A stretch of 64,000 bases of DNA from an uncultured Sphingopyxis sp. (lineage in GTDB: Bacteria; Pseudomonadota; Alphaproteobacteria; Sphingomonadales; Sphingomonadaceae), in contig NZ_LT598653.1 in NCBI RefSeq assembly GCF_900078365.1, forward strand, positions 1,178,001 to 1,242,000. The letters run 5' to 3'. Shown here piece after piece: positions 1-8,360 of this stretch (position 1 is its first letter; every line of letters begins with the position of its first letter). Position numbers and translations under genes: made by a program. A model generated the notes under the pieces. The model saw only the letters and a list, made by a program, of their open reading frames with translations, searched no databases and was not told the origin of the DNA.

Positions 1-31
1 CGGCGGTATAGAGGGTCTTGGTATCGGACAT
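1..31 (-). CDS. Start of a gene, possibly organic hydroperoxide resistance protein (partial)
   Basis: Only ten N-terminal codons lie in the window, reading MSDTKTLYTA on the minus strand. An AGAAGGAG ribosome binding site sits about 8 bases upstream of the ATG at 31-29, so a real start is likely. The short LYTA segment resembles the beginning of Ohr/OsmC-type peroxide resistance proteins, but ten residues cannot establish the family. The gene would follow the epoxide hydrolase on the same strand, 36 bases after its stop. Confidence 0.4.
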   Translation of the reverse strand, partial: MSDTKTLYTA

Positions 32-67
32 CGTCATTCTCCTTCTTGCACGGGTGAGGGGTGGGGA

Positions 68-1333
68 TCAGCGAAGCGGGCGGAAGGCCGCGCGGACTTC
101 TTCGGCGAACAGCTGCGGCTGCTCCCAGGCGGCGAAATGACCGCCGTCGCTTACCTCGTTGAAATAAGTGAGGTTGGTGTAGCAGCGTTCGGCCCAGCTT
201 TTGGGCGCGCGGAAAATCTCGCCGGGAAAGACGCTGACCGCGACGGGCATGTCGATGATGCCGCGCGCGTTGAAATTGTTCGAATGGTCTTCCCAATAGA
301 TGCGCGCGGCCGAAGCGCCGGTGCCCGTCAGCCAGTAGAGCGAAATATCGTCGAGGATCGCGTCGCGGCCGAGCACGCGCTCGGGCTGGCCGTCAGCATG
401 GACCCACTGCGCGATCTTTTCATACATCCACGCTGCCATCCCGACCGGCGAGTCTACCAGCGAATAGCCGATCGTCTGCGGCCGCGTGTTCATCATGGCG
501 GCATAGGCCGAATTGTCGCGGTAGAAGGCTTCGAGCTGGTCGAACGCGCCGCGCTCCTTTGCGCTCAGGCCGGCGGGGGCGGGGTCGCCTGCCGCGAGCG
601 TGCGGGCGATGTCGGCGGGGACCACGGCGGGCATGTTGAGGTGAATGCCGAGCAGGCCGGGCACGTGCTGGAGCGCCATGCGCTGCGAGATGACCGAGCC
701 GCAATCGCCGCCCTGGCTGACGTAGCGATCATAGCCGAGACGCAGCATCAGCGTCGACCACGCGCGTCCGATATGGTCGGAGCCCCAGCCGGCGACCGCC
801 GGCTTGCCGGAAAAGCCGAAACCGGGGATCGAGGGGATGACGAGGTGGAAGGCGTCCTCAGCCTTGCCCCCATGCGCGGTCGGGTTGGTGAGCGGATCGA
901 TCACGCGCATGAATTCGAGGATCGAGCCCGGCCAGCCATGCGTCAGGATCATCGGCATCGCCTTGTCATGGCGCGAGCGCACATGGATGAAGTGGATGTC
1001 GAGCCCGTCGATTTCGGTGACGAACATCGGCAGCGCGTTCAGCCGCGCCTCGACCTTGCGCCAGTCATAGTCGCCGGCCCAATGGCGCATCAGCGGTTCC
1101 AGCGTCTGGCGGCGCACGCCTTGTCCATCGTCGGCGACCGGCTGCGCGTCGGCCCAGCGCGTCTCCGCGATACGGCGTTTCATCGCCGCCAGATCGGCGT
1201 CGAGGATCGCGACCTTGAACGGCCGGATCGCGGCAGTGCCGGCGCGGGCGAGGGGCGGAACGGCGGCGATCGCGCCGAGCGCGGCGGCAGCGGCCACGAA
1301 TCCGCGGCGTGAAGTCGTAAAATCTGCGGACAA
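68..1333 (-). CDS. Epoxide hydrolase with Tat signal peptide
   Basis: 421 aa alpha/beta-hydrolase of the microsomal-type epoxide hydrolase family, which opens epoxides to diols through a covalent ester on Asp. The N-terminus carries a twin-arginine signal (SRRGFV at residues 8-13, then a hydrophobic run ending near Ala31), so export to the periplasm is inferred. The N-terminal EHN-type domain is followed by the oxyanion motif HGWPGS (132-137), the nucleophile Asp210 in QGGDCGS, and a C-terminal GGHFAAWEQP with the likely catalytic His. The start codon is TTG, supported by AGGAG about 8 bases upstream. It diverges from the thioredoxin gene. The physiological substrate is unknown; juvenile-hormone-type hydrolases share this fold. 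Confidence 0.85.
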   Translation of the reverse strand: MSADFTTSRRGFVAAAAALGAIAAVPPLARAGTAAIRPFKVAILDADLAAMKRRIAETRWADAQPVADDGQGVRRQTLEPLMRHWAGDYDWRKVEARLNALPMFVTEIDGLDIHFIHVRSRHDKAMPMILTHGWPGSILEFMRVIDPLTNPTAHGGKAEDAFHLVIPSIPGFGFSGKPAVAGWGSDHIGRAWSTLMLRLGYDRYVSQGGDCGSVISQRMALQHVPGLLGIHLNMPAVVPADIARTLAAGDPAPAGLSAKERGAFDQLEAFYRDNSAYAAMMNTRPQTIGYSLVDSPVGMAAWMYEKIAQWVHADGQPERVLGRDAILDDISLYWLTGTGASAARIYWEDHSNNFNARGIIDMPVAVSVFPGEIFRAPKSWAERCYTNLTYFNEVSDGGHFAAWEQPQLFAEEVRAAFRPLR

Positions 1334-1394
1334 ATCTCGTCTCCTGAGTGCGGGAAAGGATCGGCTGAAGACATAGCGGCATCGCCGCGGGCCG

Positions 1395-1466
1395 CCCGTT
1401 AGGCGTGGTGAGGTGATGTTAGGCTCGCTGCGCGCAAACTAACGCGCGCCGTCGGCGACTAACGGG
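1395..1466. promoter_or_regulatory. Phased GTTAG/CTAAC motif array
   Basis: The divergent intergenic region holds GTTAG at 1398 and 1418 and CTAAC at 1439 and 1459. The start-to-start spacings are 20, 21 and 20 bases, about two helical turns. The outer pair extends to a perfect inverted repeat CCCGTTAG/CTAACGGG (1395-1402 and 1459-1466). This is seen directly. That it is an operator for a multimeric regulator of the epoxide hydrolase or thioredoxin gene is inference. Confidence 0.45.
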
Positions 1467-1538
1467 TGGCGCGCATGGGGCGCCTTACATTGCGATGACC
1501 GGATCGTTCGGAACCGGCTGCAATGGAAGGCAGGCATC

Positions 1539-2624
1539 ATGACCAAAAGACGATCGATCGGCTTCATCGCCGCGGCGCTCGTCGCTGCAGGCGCGGTTAC
1601 CGCGGTCTGCTTCGGCGACGCTCTCGCCATTGCCCACGCACAAAGCGCGCCATTCGGTGCGACAGCGCGGCCGCTGGAGGTGCTCGGTTCCGCAAAGCCG
1701 TGGCTCACCGCCGTTCCGGGCGGCCCGCAGGCGCTGCGCGGCAAGGTCGTGGTCGTGAATTTCTGGACCTATTCGTGCATCAATTCGCTGCGCGCGCTGC
1801 CCTATCTTCGCGCGTGGGACGAGCGTTATGGCGACAAGGGCCTCGTCGTGGTGGGCGTCCACGCGCCGGAATTCGGGTTCGAGCATGATACCGCGAGGGT
1901 GCGCCAGGCGGCGAACCAGCTTGGGGTGCGCTATCCCAACCTGCAGGACAATGATTATGCGGTGTGGCAGCGTTTCGCGAACCAGGGCTGGCCGGGATTT
2001 TATTTCATCGACGCCGAGGGGCGCGTTCGCGGCTATCGTATCGGCGAGGGCGAATATGCCGGCGCGGAGAAACTGATCCGCAAGCTATTGGTGGAGGCTG
2101 GTCAGGATCTTGCCGCCGCTCCCGTCTCGCCGATCACGGGCACCGGCGTCGAGGCCGAAGCGGATTGGGCGCATCTGGGGTCGCCCGAATCCTATGTCGG
2201 TTATGACAAGGCGGAAAATTTTCGGTCGCCCGGCGGGCTGCGAAAGGACAGGGCCGCCAGCTATGCCGCGGCTGCCGATCTTGGGCTCAACAATTGGAAC
2301 CTGGCCGGCAAATGGACGGTCGGCCGCGAGTTTGCGGCATTGGACGGCGCGGCGGGCGCGATCCGCTTTCGCTTTCATGCCCGCGATGCGCATCTCGTTC
2401 TTGGAGGCGCGCCCGATGGCCGGCCGGTGCGTTTTCGTGTCATGATCGACGGCGCGGCGCCGGGCGCCGATCACGGCGCCGACGTCAATGCCGAAGGCTG
2501 GGGCGAGGTGCGCGAGGACCGCTTATACCAGCTCGTCCGGCAAAGCGGGGCGATCGACGATCATACGGTGACGGTCGAATTCTCGGGCCCGGGTGTGCGG
2601 GCCTATGTCTTCACCTTCGGCTAG
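1539..2624 (+). CDS. DipZ-like thioredoxin-family protein, single-cysteine active site
   Basis: 361 aa secreted or periplasm-facing protein: hydrophobic signal or anchor at residues 8-35, a thioredoxin/redoxin domain (about 45-185), and a C-terminal beta-rich domain like the C-terminal domain of DipZ. The active site is FWTYSCINSL, so the usual CxxC is reduced to CINS. Relatives with the WTYxCINx signature are often in this single-cysteine form, so loss of the resolving Cys may be family-typical rather than a mutation. A disulfide exchange or peroxide-related role is inferred. Start ATG follows AAGG about 10 bases upstream. The stop codon lies at the edge of a palindromic element. Confidence 0.75.
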   Translation: MTKRRSIGFIAAALVAAGAVTAVCFGDALAIAHAQSAPFGATARPLEVLGSAKPWLTAVPGGPQALRGKVVVVNFWTYSCINSLRALPYLRAWDERYGDKGLVVVGVHAPEFGFEHDTARVRQAANQLGVRYPNLQDNDYAVWQRFANQGWPGFYFIDAEGRVRGYRIGEGEYAGAEKLIRKLLVEAGQDLAAAPVSPITGTGVEAEADWAHLGSPESYVGYDKAENFRSPGGLRKDRAASYAAAADLGLNNWNLAGKWTVGREFAALDGAAGAIRFRFHARDAHLVLGGAPDGRPVRFRVMIDGAAPGADHGADVNAEGWGEVREDRLYQLVRQSGAIDDHTVTVEFSGPGVRAYVFTFG

Positions 2625-2765
2625 GGCCAATCGACATTCAGTTCTGGCGGCCTGCAAATGGCGGCCTTCCGCGCTTCCGGTGCTCACGTGCAGAAGCACG
2701 CTGCGCTCCGGGTCACGGAAAACCACCATTTTCGGCTCGCCATCTCCTGAATGTCGACTGGCCCT
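2623..2765. repeat. 143-bp imperfect palindromic element (MITE-like)
   Basis: The termini are inverted repeats of 19 bp with one mismatch (2623-2641 against 2747-2765). Weaker pairing continues inward through about 50 bases on each side, and the centre contains CACGTG. The left end overlaps the TAG stop of the thioredoxin gene. No target-site duplication was recognised and no second copy is in the window. Together with the following 142 bases it fills the gap before the large regulator. Confidence 0.55.
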
Positions 2766-2907
2766 GTACGGCCGCCGATCGGGGGGTGCGCCCGCGAAAC
2801 TTGTAACCTCTCCGGCTTGGACAGACGAACGCTTTCTGTCACAGGTCGGGACGCCAGCCGCATGCCGCAATGGTATCGGGGCGAAAGGCGCGGGGAACAA
2901 GGGTAGC

Positions 2908-5667
2908 GTGACCGACAGCGAGAGACTCGGCGATCAATTGGCATTCGGGCCATTCCGCCTGTGGCCGGACGAAAGGCTGCTGACGCGGAACGGCGAACCG
3001 GTCCCGATCGGCGGACGCTCGTTCGACCTTCTCGTCGCCCTGATCGAAAAGCCCGGAGCGGTGCTGTCGAAGCGCGATCTTCTGAAGCGGGTGTGGTCCG
3101 ACGTCGTCGTCGAAGACGGCAGCCTTCGCTTTCACATGGCGGGCCTCCGCAAATTGCTGGGCGATGGTCAGGGCGGCGCCCGTTATATCGCGACGCAGGT
3201 CGGCGTCGGCTATGCCTTTGTCGCGCCAGTGGAACGGCGGGCGGCCGCCGGTGTCTCCGCTGGCACGGTAGCGCCGAGCGCCGACGGCATCGCAGGCGGT
3301 GACGGTGGTCGCACACCCGCTCTGCCGCCGCAGCCGCAGCTGGTCGGGCGCGAGCGGGATGTGGAACGGCTCGGCGAGCGGATCGCCGGCACGCCCCTGT
3401 TCACGATCGTCGGTCCGGCGGGGGTGGGCAAGACATCGCTCGCGGTGGAAATAGCGCATCGCAGGGCTTCCGACTTCGGCGGCCATGCCGCCTTTGTCGA
3501 CTTCGCCATGCTGGAGGATTCCGCGGTCGTACCGTCGATGATCGCGGGAGCGATGGGCATTGCCGTCGATGGCGACGATCCGCTCGCGGTGATCCTCGGG
3601 CATATCCGTGAGCACCGCTTCCTCCTGGTCCTCGACAATTGCGAGCATTTGATCGAACCGATCGCGACGATCGTCGAGCGCTTCATCGACGAGGCGCCTC
3701 TCATGCGTCTCATCGCCACATCGCGCGAGCCGCTCAGGGTTCGCGGCGAGCATATTCACCGCCTGGGAGCCTTGCCCTATCCCGAGGACACCGGCGGCCT
3801 CACGGTCGAACAAATCCTCGCCTATCCCGCGGTCGAGCTTTTTTGCTCGCGCGTCGCCGCCGCCGACAGCGACTTCGTCGCGGATGAGGAGACGATGCAC
3901 CTTGCCGCTGGCATCTGCCGCCGGCTCGACGGCATGGCGCTGCCGATCGAGCTCGTCGCCGTACGCGCGGCGACCCACGGCATTCCGGCGACGGCGCGCC
4001 AGCTCGGCGAGCGATTCAGTCTCGGCTGGTCGGGCCGGCGAACCGCCCAGCGGCGCCAGAAAACCCTGCAAGCGACGCTCGATTGGAGCTATGACCTCCT
4101 TCCCGTAGCCGAAAAGATCCTGTTCGAGCGGCTCTCGATTTTCGTTGGCCCCTTCTCGATCGATGCCGCGCTCCATGTCGCCGCTGACGGAAGCCTGGGA
4201 TCGGACGAAGTGGCGCTGGCGCTCGACGAACTGGCGGCGAAATCGCTCGTCGCGGTCAATCGCACCGGCGGCGCCGGCATCTATCGTCTGCTTGAAATGA
4301 CCCGCGCCTATGCCCGGGAGAAATTGCGCGCGCGGGGGATCGGCGAATTTGCTGCCGCGGCGCGCCGCCATGCGAGCTTTTACCTCGACGAACTCGAGGC
4401 GATCACCGGTGATGACGAGGAGAACGCGCTCGAAGACACCACGCCGCTTCGCCAGCAACTCGGCAATATTCGGAGCGCGCTGGACTTCAGCTTCGGCGAT
4501 GATGGCGACCTGAAAACCGGCGTGCGCCTCGCCGCGGCGAGCGCACCCGTCTTTCTCAACCTGTCGCATCTGATCGAGTGCCAGAGCTGGTGCGCCCGCG
4601 CGCTCGCCGAAGCGGGACATGCCGGCGGCGGGACCGCGCCCGAGGTGGAACTGGAGCTTCAGGGGGCACTGGGAACGGCGCTGATGTTTACGCAGGGCAA
4701 CGGCACGGCGGCGGGCGATGCGCTGGGCCATGCGCTCGACCTCGCGACTCGGCTGGAAGATCGCTGGAACCAGCTGCGGATGCTCGCCCGTCTGCACATT
4801 TTCAGCAAACGGCTTGGCGCTTATGCCGCTGCCCGATCCCATGCCGGGCGGGCAGTCGAGGTCGCGGCGCATATCGGCGGCGGCGAGGCGTCCGGCATCG
4901 CCCGCTCCCTGTCGGGCATTTCGCACTATCTCGCGGGCGACCTGCTGCGCGCACGCGCCGAACTCGAAGATGCCATGGAAAAGAGCGGGCCGGCGCTGCG
5001 GAGCCGGACGATCCGTTACGGCTTCGACAACCGCAGCCGGACCGGGATCGCACTCGCCTATACGCTCTGGCTTGCGGGCGAAGTAGAGCAAGCGAACCGC
5101 CTGGCCCGGCAGACGGTTCGCGAGACCGGGCAGCTCGAGCACGGGATCACCCAGTGCATAGCGCTGGTCTGGGCGGCGATCATCCATCTGTGGAGCGACG
5201 ATCTCGAGGCGGCGGAAGAAGCGGTCGAGGCTCTTTCCGCACGCGCGCAGGCCAGTGCGCTCGGTCCCTATATCGTCGCGGCTCAAGGCTTTCGCGGCGC
5301 GCTCGATTTCGAGCGCGGAACGCGGGCGGATGCCCTCGCTACCCTCGAAAAGAGTATCGCCAGCCTGCGTGCCGCTCGATACGAGCTGCTCGTAACGCCG
5401 TTCACGCTCATGCTGCTATGGGGTTTGCTGCGCAGCGAGCGGCTTCGCGACGCGCAGGATCTCGCCGAAGCCGCAATATCCCGCTGCGAAGGGCTGGGCG
5501 AACTCTTCGCCATGCCCGAACTTTTGCGGATCAAGGCGGAACTGGTCCGTCGGATCGATGGCGATCACGCGATGAGCGAGAAATTGCTCCGCGACGCGAT
5601 GTCCCTCGCCCGCGGGCAAGGGGCGCGAGCCTGGCAAGTTCGCATAGAGAAGATGCTGTCCGCATAG
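2908..5667 (+). CDS. Winged-helix regulator fused to an NB-ARC-type ATPase and TPR-like repeats
   Basis: About 919 aa. Residues 10-107 form an OmpR-type winged-helix DNA-binding domain (FGPFRL...LLTRNGEPV...LLKRVWSDVVVEDGSL). A P-loop NTPase follows, with Walker A GPAGVGKT at 169-176 and a Walker B-like LLVLDNCEH at 239-247. The rest is an alpha-helical, TPR-like region. This matches the COG3903-type regulators related to AfsR/MalT, in which ATP and an inducer control DNA binding; the signal is unknown. The GTG at 2908 is chosen because homology starts there and the upstream reading frame runs through the palindromic repeat. Residues 1-919 have no receiver domain. It stands alone on its strand, with TetR 72 bases downstream. 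Confidence 0.8.
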   Translation: MTDSERLGDQLAFGPFRLWPDERLLTRNGEPVPIGGRSFDLLVALIEKPGAVLSKRDLLKRVWSDVVVEDGSLRFHMAGLRKLLGDGQGGARYIATQVGVGYAFVAPVERRAAAGVSAGTVAPSADGIAGGDGGRTPALPPQPQLVGRERDVERLGERIAGTPLFTIVGPAGVGKTSLAVEIAHRRASDFGGHAAFVDFAMLEDSAVVPSMIAGAMGIAVDGDDPLAVILGHIREHRFLLVLDNCEHLIEPIATIVERFIDEAPLMRLIATSREPLRVRGEHIHRLGALPYPEDTGGLTVEQILAYPAVELFCSRVAAADSDFVADEETMHLAAGICRRLDGMALPIELVAVRAATHGIPATARQLGERFSLGWSGRRTAQRRQKTLQATLDWSYDLLPVAEKILFERLSIFVGPFSIDAALHVAADGSLGSDEVALALDELAAKSLVAVNRTGGAGIYRLLEMTRAYAREKLRARGIGEFAAAARRHASFYLDELEAITGDDEENALEDTTPLRQQLGNIRSALDFSFGDDGDLKTGVRLAAASAPVFLNLSHLIECQSWCARALAEAGHAGGGTAPEVELELQGALGTALMFTQGNGTAAGDALGHALDLATRLEDRWNQLRMLARLHIFSKRLGAYAAARSHAGRAVEVAAHIGGGEASGIARSLSGISHYLAGDLLRARAELEDAMEKSGPALRSRTIRYGFDNRSRTGIALAYTLWLAGEVEQANRLARQTVRETGQLEHGITQCIALVWAAIIHLWSDDLEAAEEAVEALSARAQASALGPYIVAAQGFRGALDFERGTRADALATLEKSIASLRAARYELLVTPFTLMLLWGLLRSERLRDAQDLAEAAISRCEGLGELFAMPELLRIKAELVRRIDGDHAMSEKLLRDAMSLARGQGARAWQVRIEKMLSA

Positions 5668-5702
5668 GCCGGCAAGTGGCGGCAAGTACGCCGCGCAATT
5701 TA

Positions 5703-5725
5703 TTATTGAATGTTCGTTCCAATAA
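5703..5725. promoter_or_regulatory. TetR-type operator upstream of the tetR gene
   Basis: A 23-bp inverted repeat with perfect TTATTG/CAATAA ends surrounds a GTTC core. Read on the minus strand it matches the palindrome found just before the oxidoreductase gene (6323-6343): both contain GGAAYGA followed by RTTCAATAA with one indel. It lies 15-37 bases before the chosen tetR start, as expected for autorepression. Confidence 0.6.
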
Positions 5726-5739
5726 TCTATATGGGCGAT

Positions 5740-6306
5740 ATGGCACGACCCAAGGAATTCGATGTGGAGGCCGCCGTCGATGCTGCCGTGGAAATATTCC
5801 GCGAGCATGGCTTCGAAGGCACCTCGGCCCAGATGCTTGTCGATACGATGAAAATCGGCCGTCAAAGCCTGTACGACACGTTCGGCGACAAATGGGGACT
5901 CTATTGCGCTGCTGTGAGGCATTATTCGCAGGGCGAGGTGCGGGAGCATATCGAGGTGCTCGATCGCCACGACAGGGCGATCGAGGGGATTCGCGCGATG
6001 CTGGAACGCGTGGCGGCGGAGGCCGAACGCCCTTGTCTCGGTGTGGGATCGATCACCGAATTTGGTTGCACGCGCCCCGAACTCGTAAAAATACGCCAGG
6101 CATCCGGCGATATTCTGGGCCGGGCTCTCGCGAAGGCGCTTGGCGCGGCGCGGGACCAGGGCGATCTGGCAGCGGATCTCGATATTGATCAGCTCGTGAC
6201 TTTCCTGATCGCCACGATTTCCGCCATCCGTCTCACTGCGCGCGGCGGAGCGGGGAGGGATCAGGTCTCGGGACTCGCGGACCTTGCCATGCGCTCTCTG
6301 CGCTGA
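5740..6306 (+). CDS. TetR/AcrR family transcriptional regulator
   Basis: 188 aa. The N-terminal helix-turn-helix is clear: FDVEAAVDAAVEIFREHGFEGTSAQMLVDTMKIGRQSLYDTFGDKWGLY, typical of TetR repressors. The C-terminal half would bind an inducer and dimerise. ATG 5740 (MARPKEFD) is chosen because the earlier ATG at 5710 lies inside the operator; ATG 5731 is also possible. It is 49 bases upstream of the quinone oxidoreductase and shares an operator-like palindrome with it, so repression of that gene and of itself, relieved by an electrophile or quinone-like ligand, is the natural inference. The ligand cannot be read from sequence. Confidence 0.85.
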   Translation: MARPKEFDVEAAVDAAVEIFREHGFEGTSAQMLVDTMKIGRQSLYDTFGDKWGLYCAAVRHYSQGEVREHIEVLDRHDRAIEGIRAMLERVAAEAERPCLGVGSITEFGCTRPELVKIRQASGDILGRALAKALGAARDQGDLAADLDIDQLVTFLIATISAIRLTARGGAGRDQVSGLADLAMRSLR

Positions 6307-6322
6307 ATTTTTTTTGCCTGAT

Positions 6323-6343
6323 TATGGAATGATCGTTCAATAA
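6323..6343. promoter_or_regulatory. TetR-type operator upstream of the quinone oxidoreductase
   Basis: TTATGGAATGATCGTTCAATAA-like palindrome centred on GATC, in opposite orientation to the copy before tetR. It ends next to the AAGGAG ribosome binding site (6343-6348) of the oxidoreductase gene, so a bound repressor would block initiation. Confidence 0.6.
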
Positions 6344-6355
6344 GGAGAATGACAA

Positions 6356-7372
6356 ATGAAAGCTGTTGCGATGACCGCGGTGGGCGGGACCGATGTGTTG
6401 AAGATCCTCGATCTGCCCAAGCCCGTTCCGGGGCCGGGCGAAATTCTGGTCGACGTTTCGGCCGCCGGGGTGAATTTCATGGATGTGGGGATCAGGCAGG
6501 GCATGGCGTGGCACGAAATGCCTTTGCCTCGCGTGCTGGGCGCCGAAGGGGCGGGCCGCATCGCGGCGTTGGGCGAGGGGGTCCGCGATCTCACGGTCGG
6601 CCAGCGCGTCGCGTGGGTCTATGCGCCGGGCAGTTACGCCGAACATATCGTTCTTCCGGCGACGTCTGCCGTACCGCTGCCGGATCATATCGATGATCGG
6701 CTGGCGGCTTCGCTGATGATGCAGGGGCTGACGGCAAGTCATTTTGCGACCGACTTCTATCCGGTCCAGCCGGGCGACGTCGCGCTGGTGCATGCGGCGG
6801 CAGGCGGCCTGGGCCAGCTTCTCACGCAAATCATCAAATTGCGTGGCGGAACGGTGATCGGCAGAGTCTCGTCGGCGGCCAAGATCGACGCGGCCAAGGC
6901 CGCGGGGGCCGATCATGTGATCGTCGCTGACGCGGGCGACTTCGCGGACGAGGTGCTCCGCCTGACCGGGGGCGAGGGCGTCCACGTCGTCTATGACGGT
7001 TCGGGTCCCGCCACTTTCGAAGGATCACTCGCGTCGCTGCGCCGCTCGGGCACATTCTGCTGGTATGGGCCGGTATTGGGCGGCCCGGGCGGGATCGACA
7101 TCATGAGCCTGCCGCGGAGCGTCAAGATCGGCTACGCCGTTTTCTCCGACCACATCCATACACCTGAATTGCTCCGTGCCCGCACGGCGCGGCTGTTCGA
7201 ATGGGTGCGCGAAGGCAAGGTGACGATCGCGCCGGCGACCGAGTTCGCCTTGCCGGAGGCGGCGGCTGCCCATGCAGCGATGGAAAGCCGGGCGACCACC
7301 GGCAAGCTGCTGCTGCTCCAGGGCGTGCGCGACAGGGGGGCGGATCAAGCCCGGATATTCGCCGGAGGTTGA
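6356..7372 (+). CDS. NADPH:quinone oxidoreductase (zinc-independent MDR family)
   Basis: 338 aa cytosolic enzyme of the quinone oxidoreductase branch of medium-chain dehydrogenases: GroES-like N-terminal fold (PGPGEILVDVSAAGVNFMDVGIRQG), then a Rossmann fold with HAAAGGLGQLLTQIIK near residues 144-159 and the GGEGVHVVYDGSG segment. The cysteine cluster of zinc-binding alcohol dehydrogenases is absent, which fits QOR-type reduction of quinones with NADPH. Strong Shine-Dalgarno AAGGAG lies 8 bases before ATG. Length is normal for the family. The operator shared with the upstream tetR suggests an inducible detoxification unit. Exact substrate unknown. Confidence 0.88.
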   Translation: MKAVAMTAVGGTDVLKILDLPKPVPGPGEILVDVSAAGVNFMDVGIRQGMAWHEMPLPRVLGAEGAGRIAALGEGVRDLTVGQRVAWVYAPGSYAEHIVLPATSAVPLPDHIDDRLAASLMMQGLTASHFATDFYPVQPGDVALVHAAAGGLGQLLTQIIKLRGGTVIGRVSSAAKIDAAKAAGADHVIVADAGDFADEVLRLTGGEGVHVVYDGSGPATFEGSLASLRRSGTFCWYGPVLGGPGGIDIMSLPRSVKIGYAVFSDHIHTPELLRARTARLFEWVREGKVTIAPATEFALPEAAAAHAAMESRATTGKLLLLQGVRDRGADQARIFAGG

Positions 7373-7469
7373 CCTCTGCGCGCGTTGCGGCGAGAGAGGC
7401 GCCGCCAGATCGCGCCGGGCAAATCGCTGGACCCTCCTGTCCGGCTCGCCTAAGGACGAGGCGAAACCG

Positions 7470-8201
7470 ATGCACGCCTACGCCAATCCGACCCGTTTTC
7501 TGGCGATCGCCAAGCCGCTGACGCCGTGGTTGCTCGGCGCCGGGCTGCTGTTCGCGCTCGCCGGGGCGTGGGCCGGGCTGGCGATGGTGCCGGGCGACTA
7601 CAAGCAGGGCGAGACCGCGCGCATCCTCTATGTCCACGTCCCTTCGGCGTGGCTCGGCATGGGCGGGTGGACGTCGCTCGCGGTCGCGGGACTGGTCCAG
7701 CTCGTGTGGCGGCATCCTTTGTCGGGCATCGCCGCGCGCGCGATCGCGGTGCCGGGGATGCTGTTCACCGCGCTCTGCCTTGCGACCGGATCGATCTGGG
7801 GCCGCCCGACCTGGGGGACCTGGTGGGAGTGGGACGGCCGGATGACGTCGATGCTCGTCCTGCTTTTCCTCTATGCCGGCTTCATTGCGTTGACGAGCGG
7901 CGATGACGGGCAAAGGCAGGGCGGCTCGCTGTCGCGCGGCGCGGCGATCTATGCGCTGGTCGGCGCGATCAATATTCCGATCATCAACCGCAGCGTCGTG
8001 TGGTGGAACAGCCTGCACCAAGGGCCGAGCATCACTTTGCGCGGTTCGAGCATCGACGGCGCCTTGCTGTGGCCGCTGGGCTTGACCGTGCTCGGCTTTT
8101 CGCTGCTATTCGGGGCCATCGTGCTGATGCGGATGCGGCGGATCATCGCCGACAACCGCGTCGCGTCGCGGCTGCGGCGATTGGCCGACGAGGAGGATTG
8201 A
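7470..8201 (+). CDS. ccmC: Heme exporter/lyase component CcmC
   Basis: 243 aa integral membrane protein with six predicted membrane segments. The signature WGTWWEWDGR (tryptophan-rich WWD motif) and flanking His residues (YVHVPSAW; VWWNSLHQGPS) bind heme and hand it to CcmE in system I cytochrome c maturation. ATG 7470 is chosen: it gives the family length and follows TAAGGACGAGG; the open frame upstream to 7272 overlaps the oxidoreductase. First gene of the ccmCDEFGHI run. ccmA and ccmB are not next to it, so the ABC part must be encoded elsewhere. Confidence 0.93.
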   Translation: MHAYANPTRFLAIAKPLTPWLLGAGLLFALAGAWAGLAMVPGDYKQGETARILYVHVPSAWLGMGGWTSLAVAGLVQLVWRHPLSGIAARAIAVPGMLFTALCLATGSIWGRPTWGTWWEWDGRMTSMLVLLFLYAGFIALTSGDDGQRQGGSLSRGAAIYALVGAINIPIINRSVVWWNSLHQGPSITLRGSSIDGALLWPLGLTVLGFSLLFGAIVLMRMRRIIADNRVASRLRRLADEED

Positions 8202-8204
8202 CGC

Positions 8205-8360
8205 GTGACGGGGGTGATCAGCGGGGGCGGCCAATGGGCGTTCGTCGCCGCGGCCTATGGGCTGACGGTCGTGCTGACCGGCGCGGTGCTGTGGGCGAGC
8301 TGGCGCGCGATGAGGAAGGCCGAGAAGCGCAGCGACGCGCTGCGAAAGGATCGCAAGTGA
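8205..8360 (+). CDS. ccmD: Heme exporter protein CcmD
   Basis: 51 aa. A GTG start follows ccmC after 3 bases, with AGGAGG just upstream inside the end of ccmC. The peptide has one membrane helix (AFVAAAYGLTVVLTGAVLW) followed by a basic, charged tail (RAMRKAEKRSDALRKDRK), the standard CcmD layout. Known role: a small anchor that releases heme-loaded CcmE from the CcmABC complex. Its stop overlaps the ccmE start as GTGA, which implies translational coupling. Identification rests on position, size and topology, since sequence conservation in CcmD is low. Confidence 0.88.
   Translation: MTGVISGGGQWAFVAAAYGLTVVLTGAVLWASWRAMRKAEKRSDALRKDRK

Noticed and set aside
2593..2907. N-terminal extension of the winged-helix regulator from an earlier start
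   Set aside because: This part overlaps the thioredoxin gene and runs through a palindromic repeat; homology to OmpR-type domains begins only after GTG 2908.
5710..5739. ATG 5710 as the tetR start
   Set aside because: It lies inside the operator palindrome and lacks a ribosome binding site; family alignment starts at MARPKEF.
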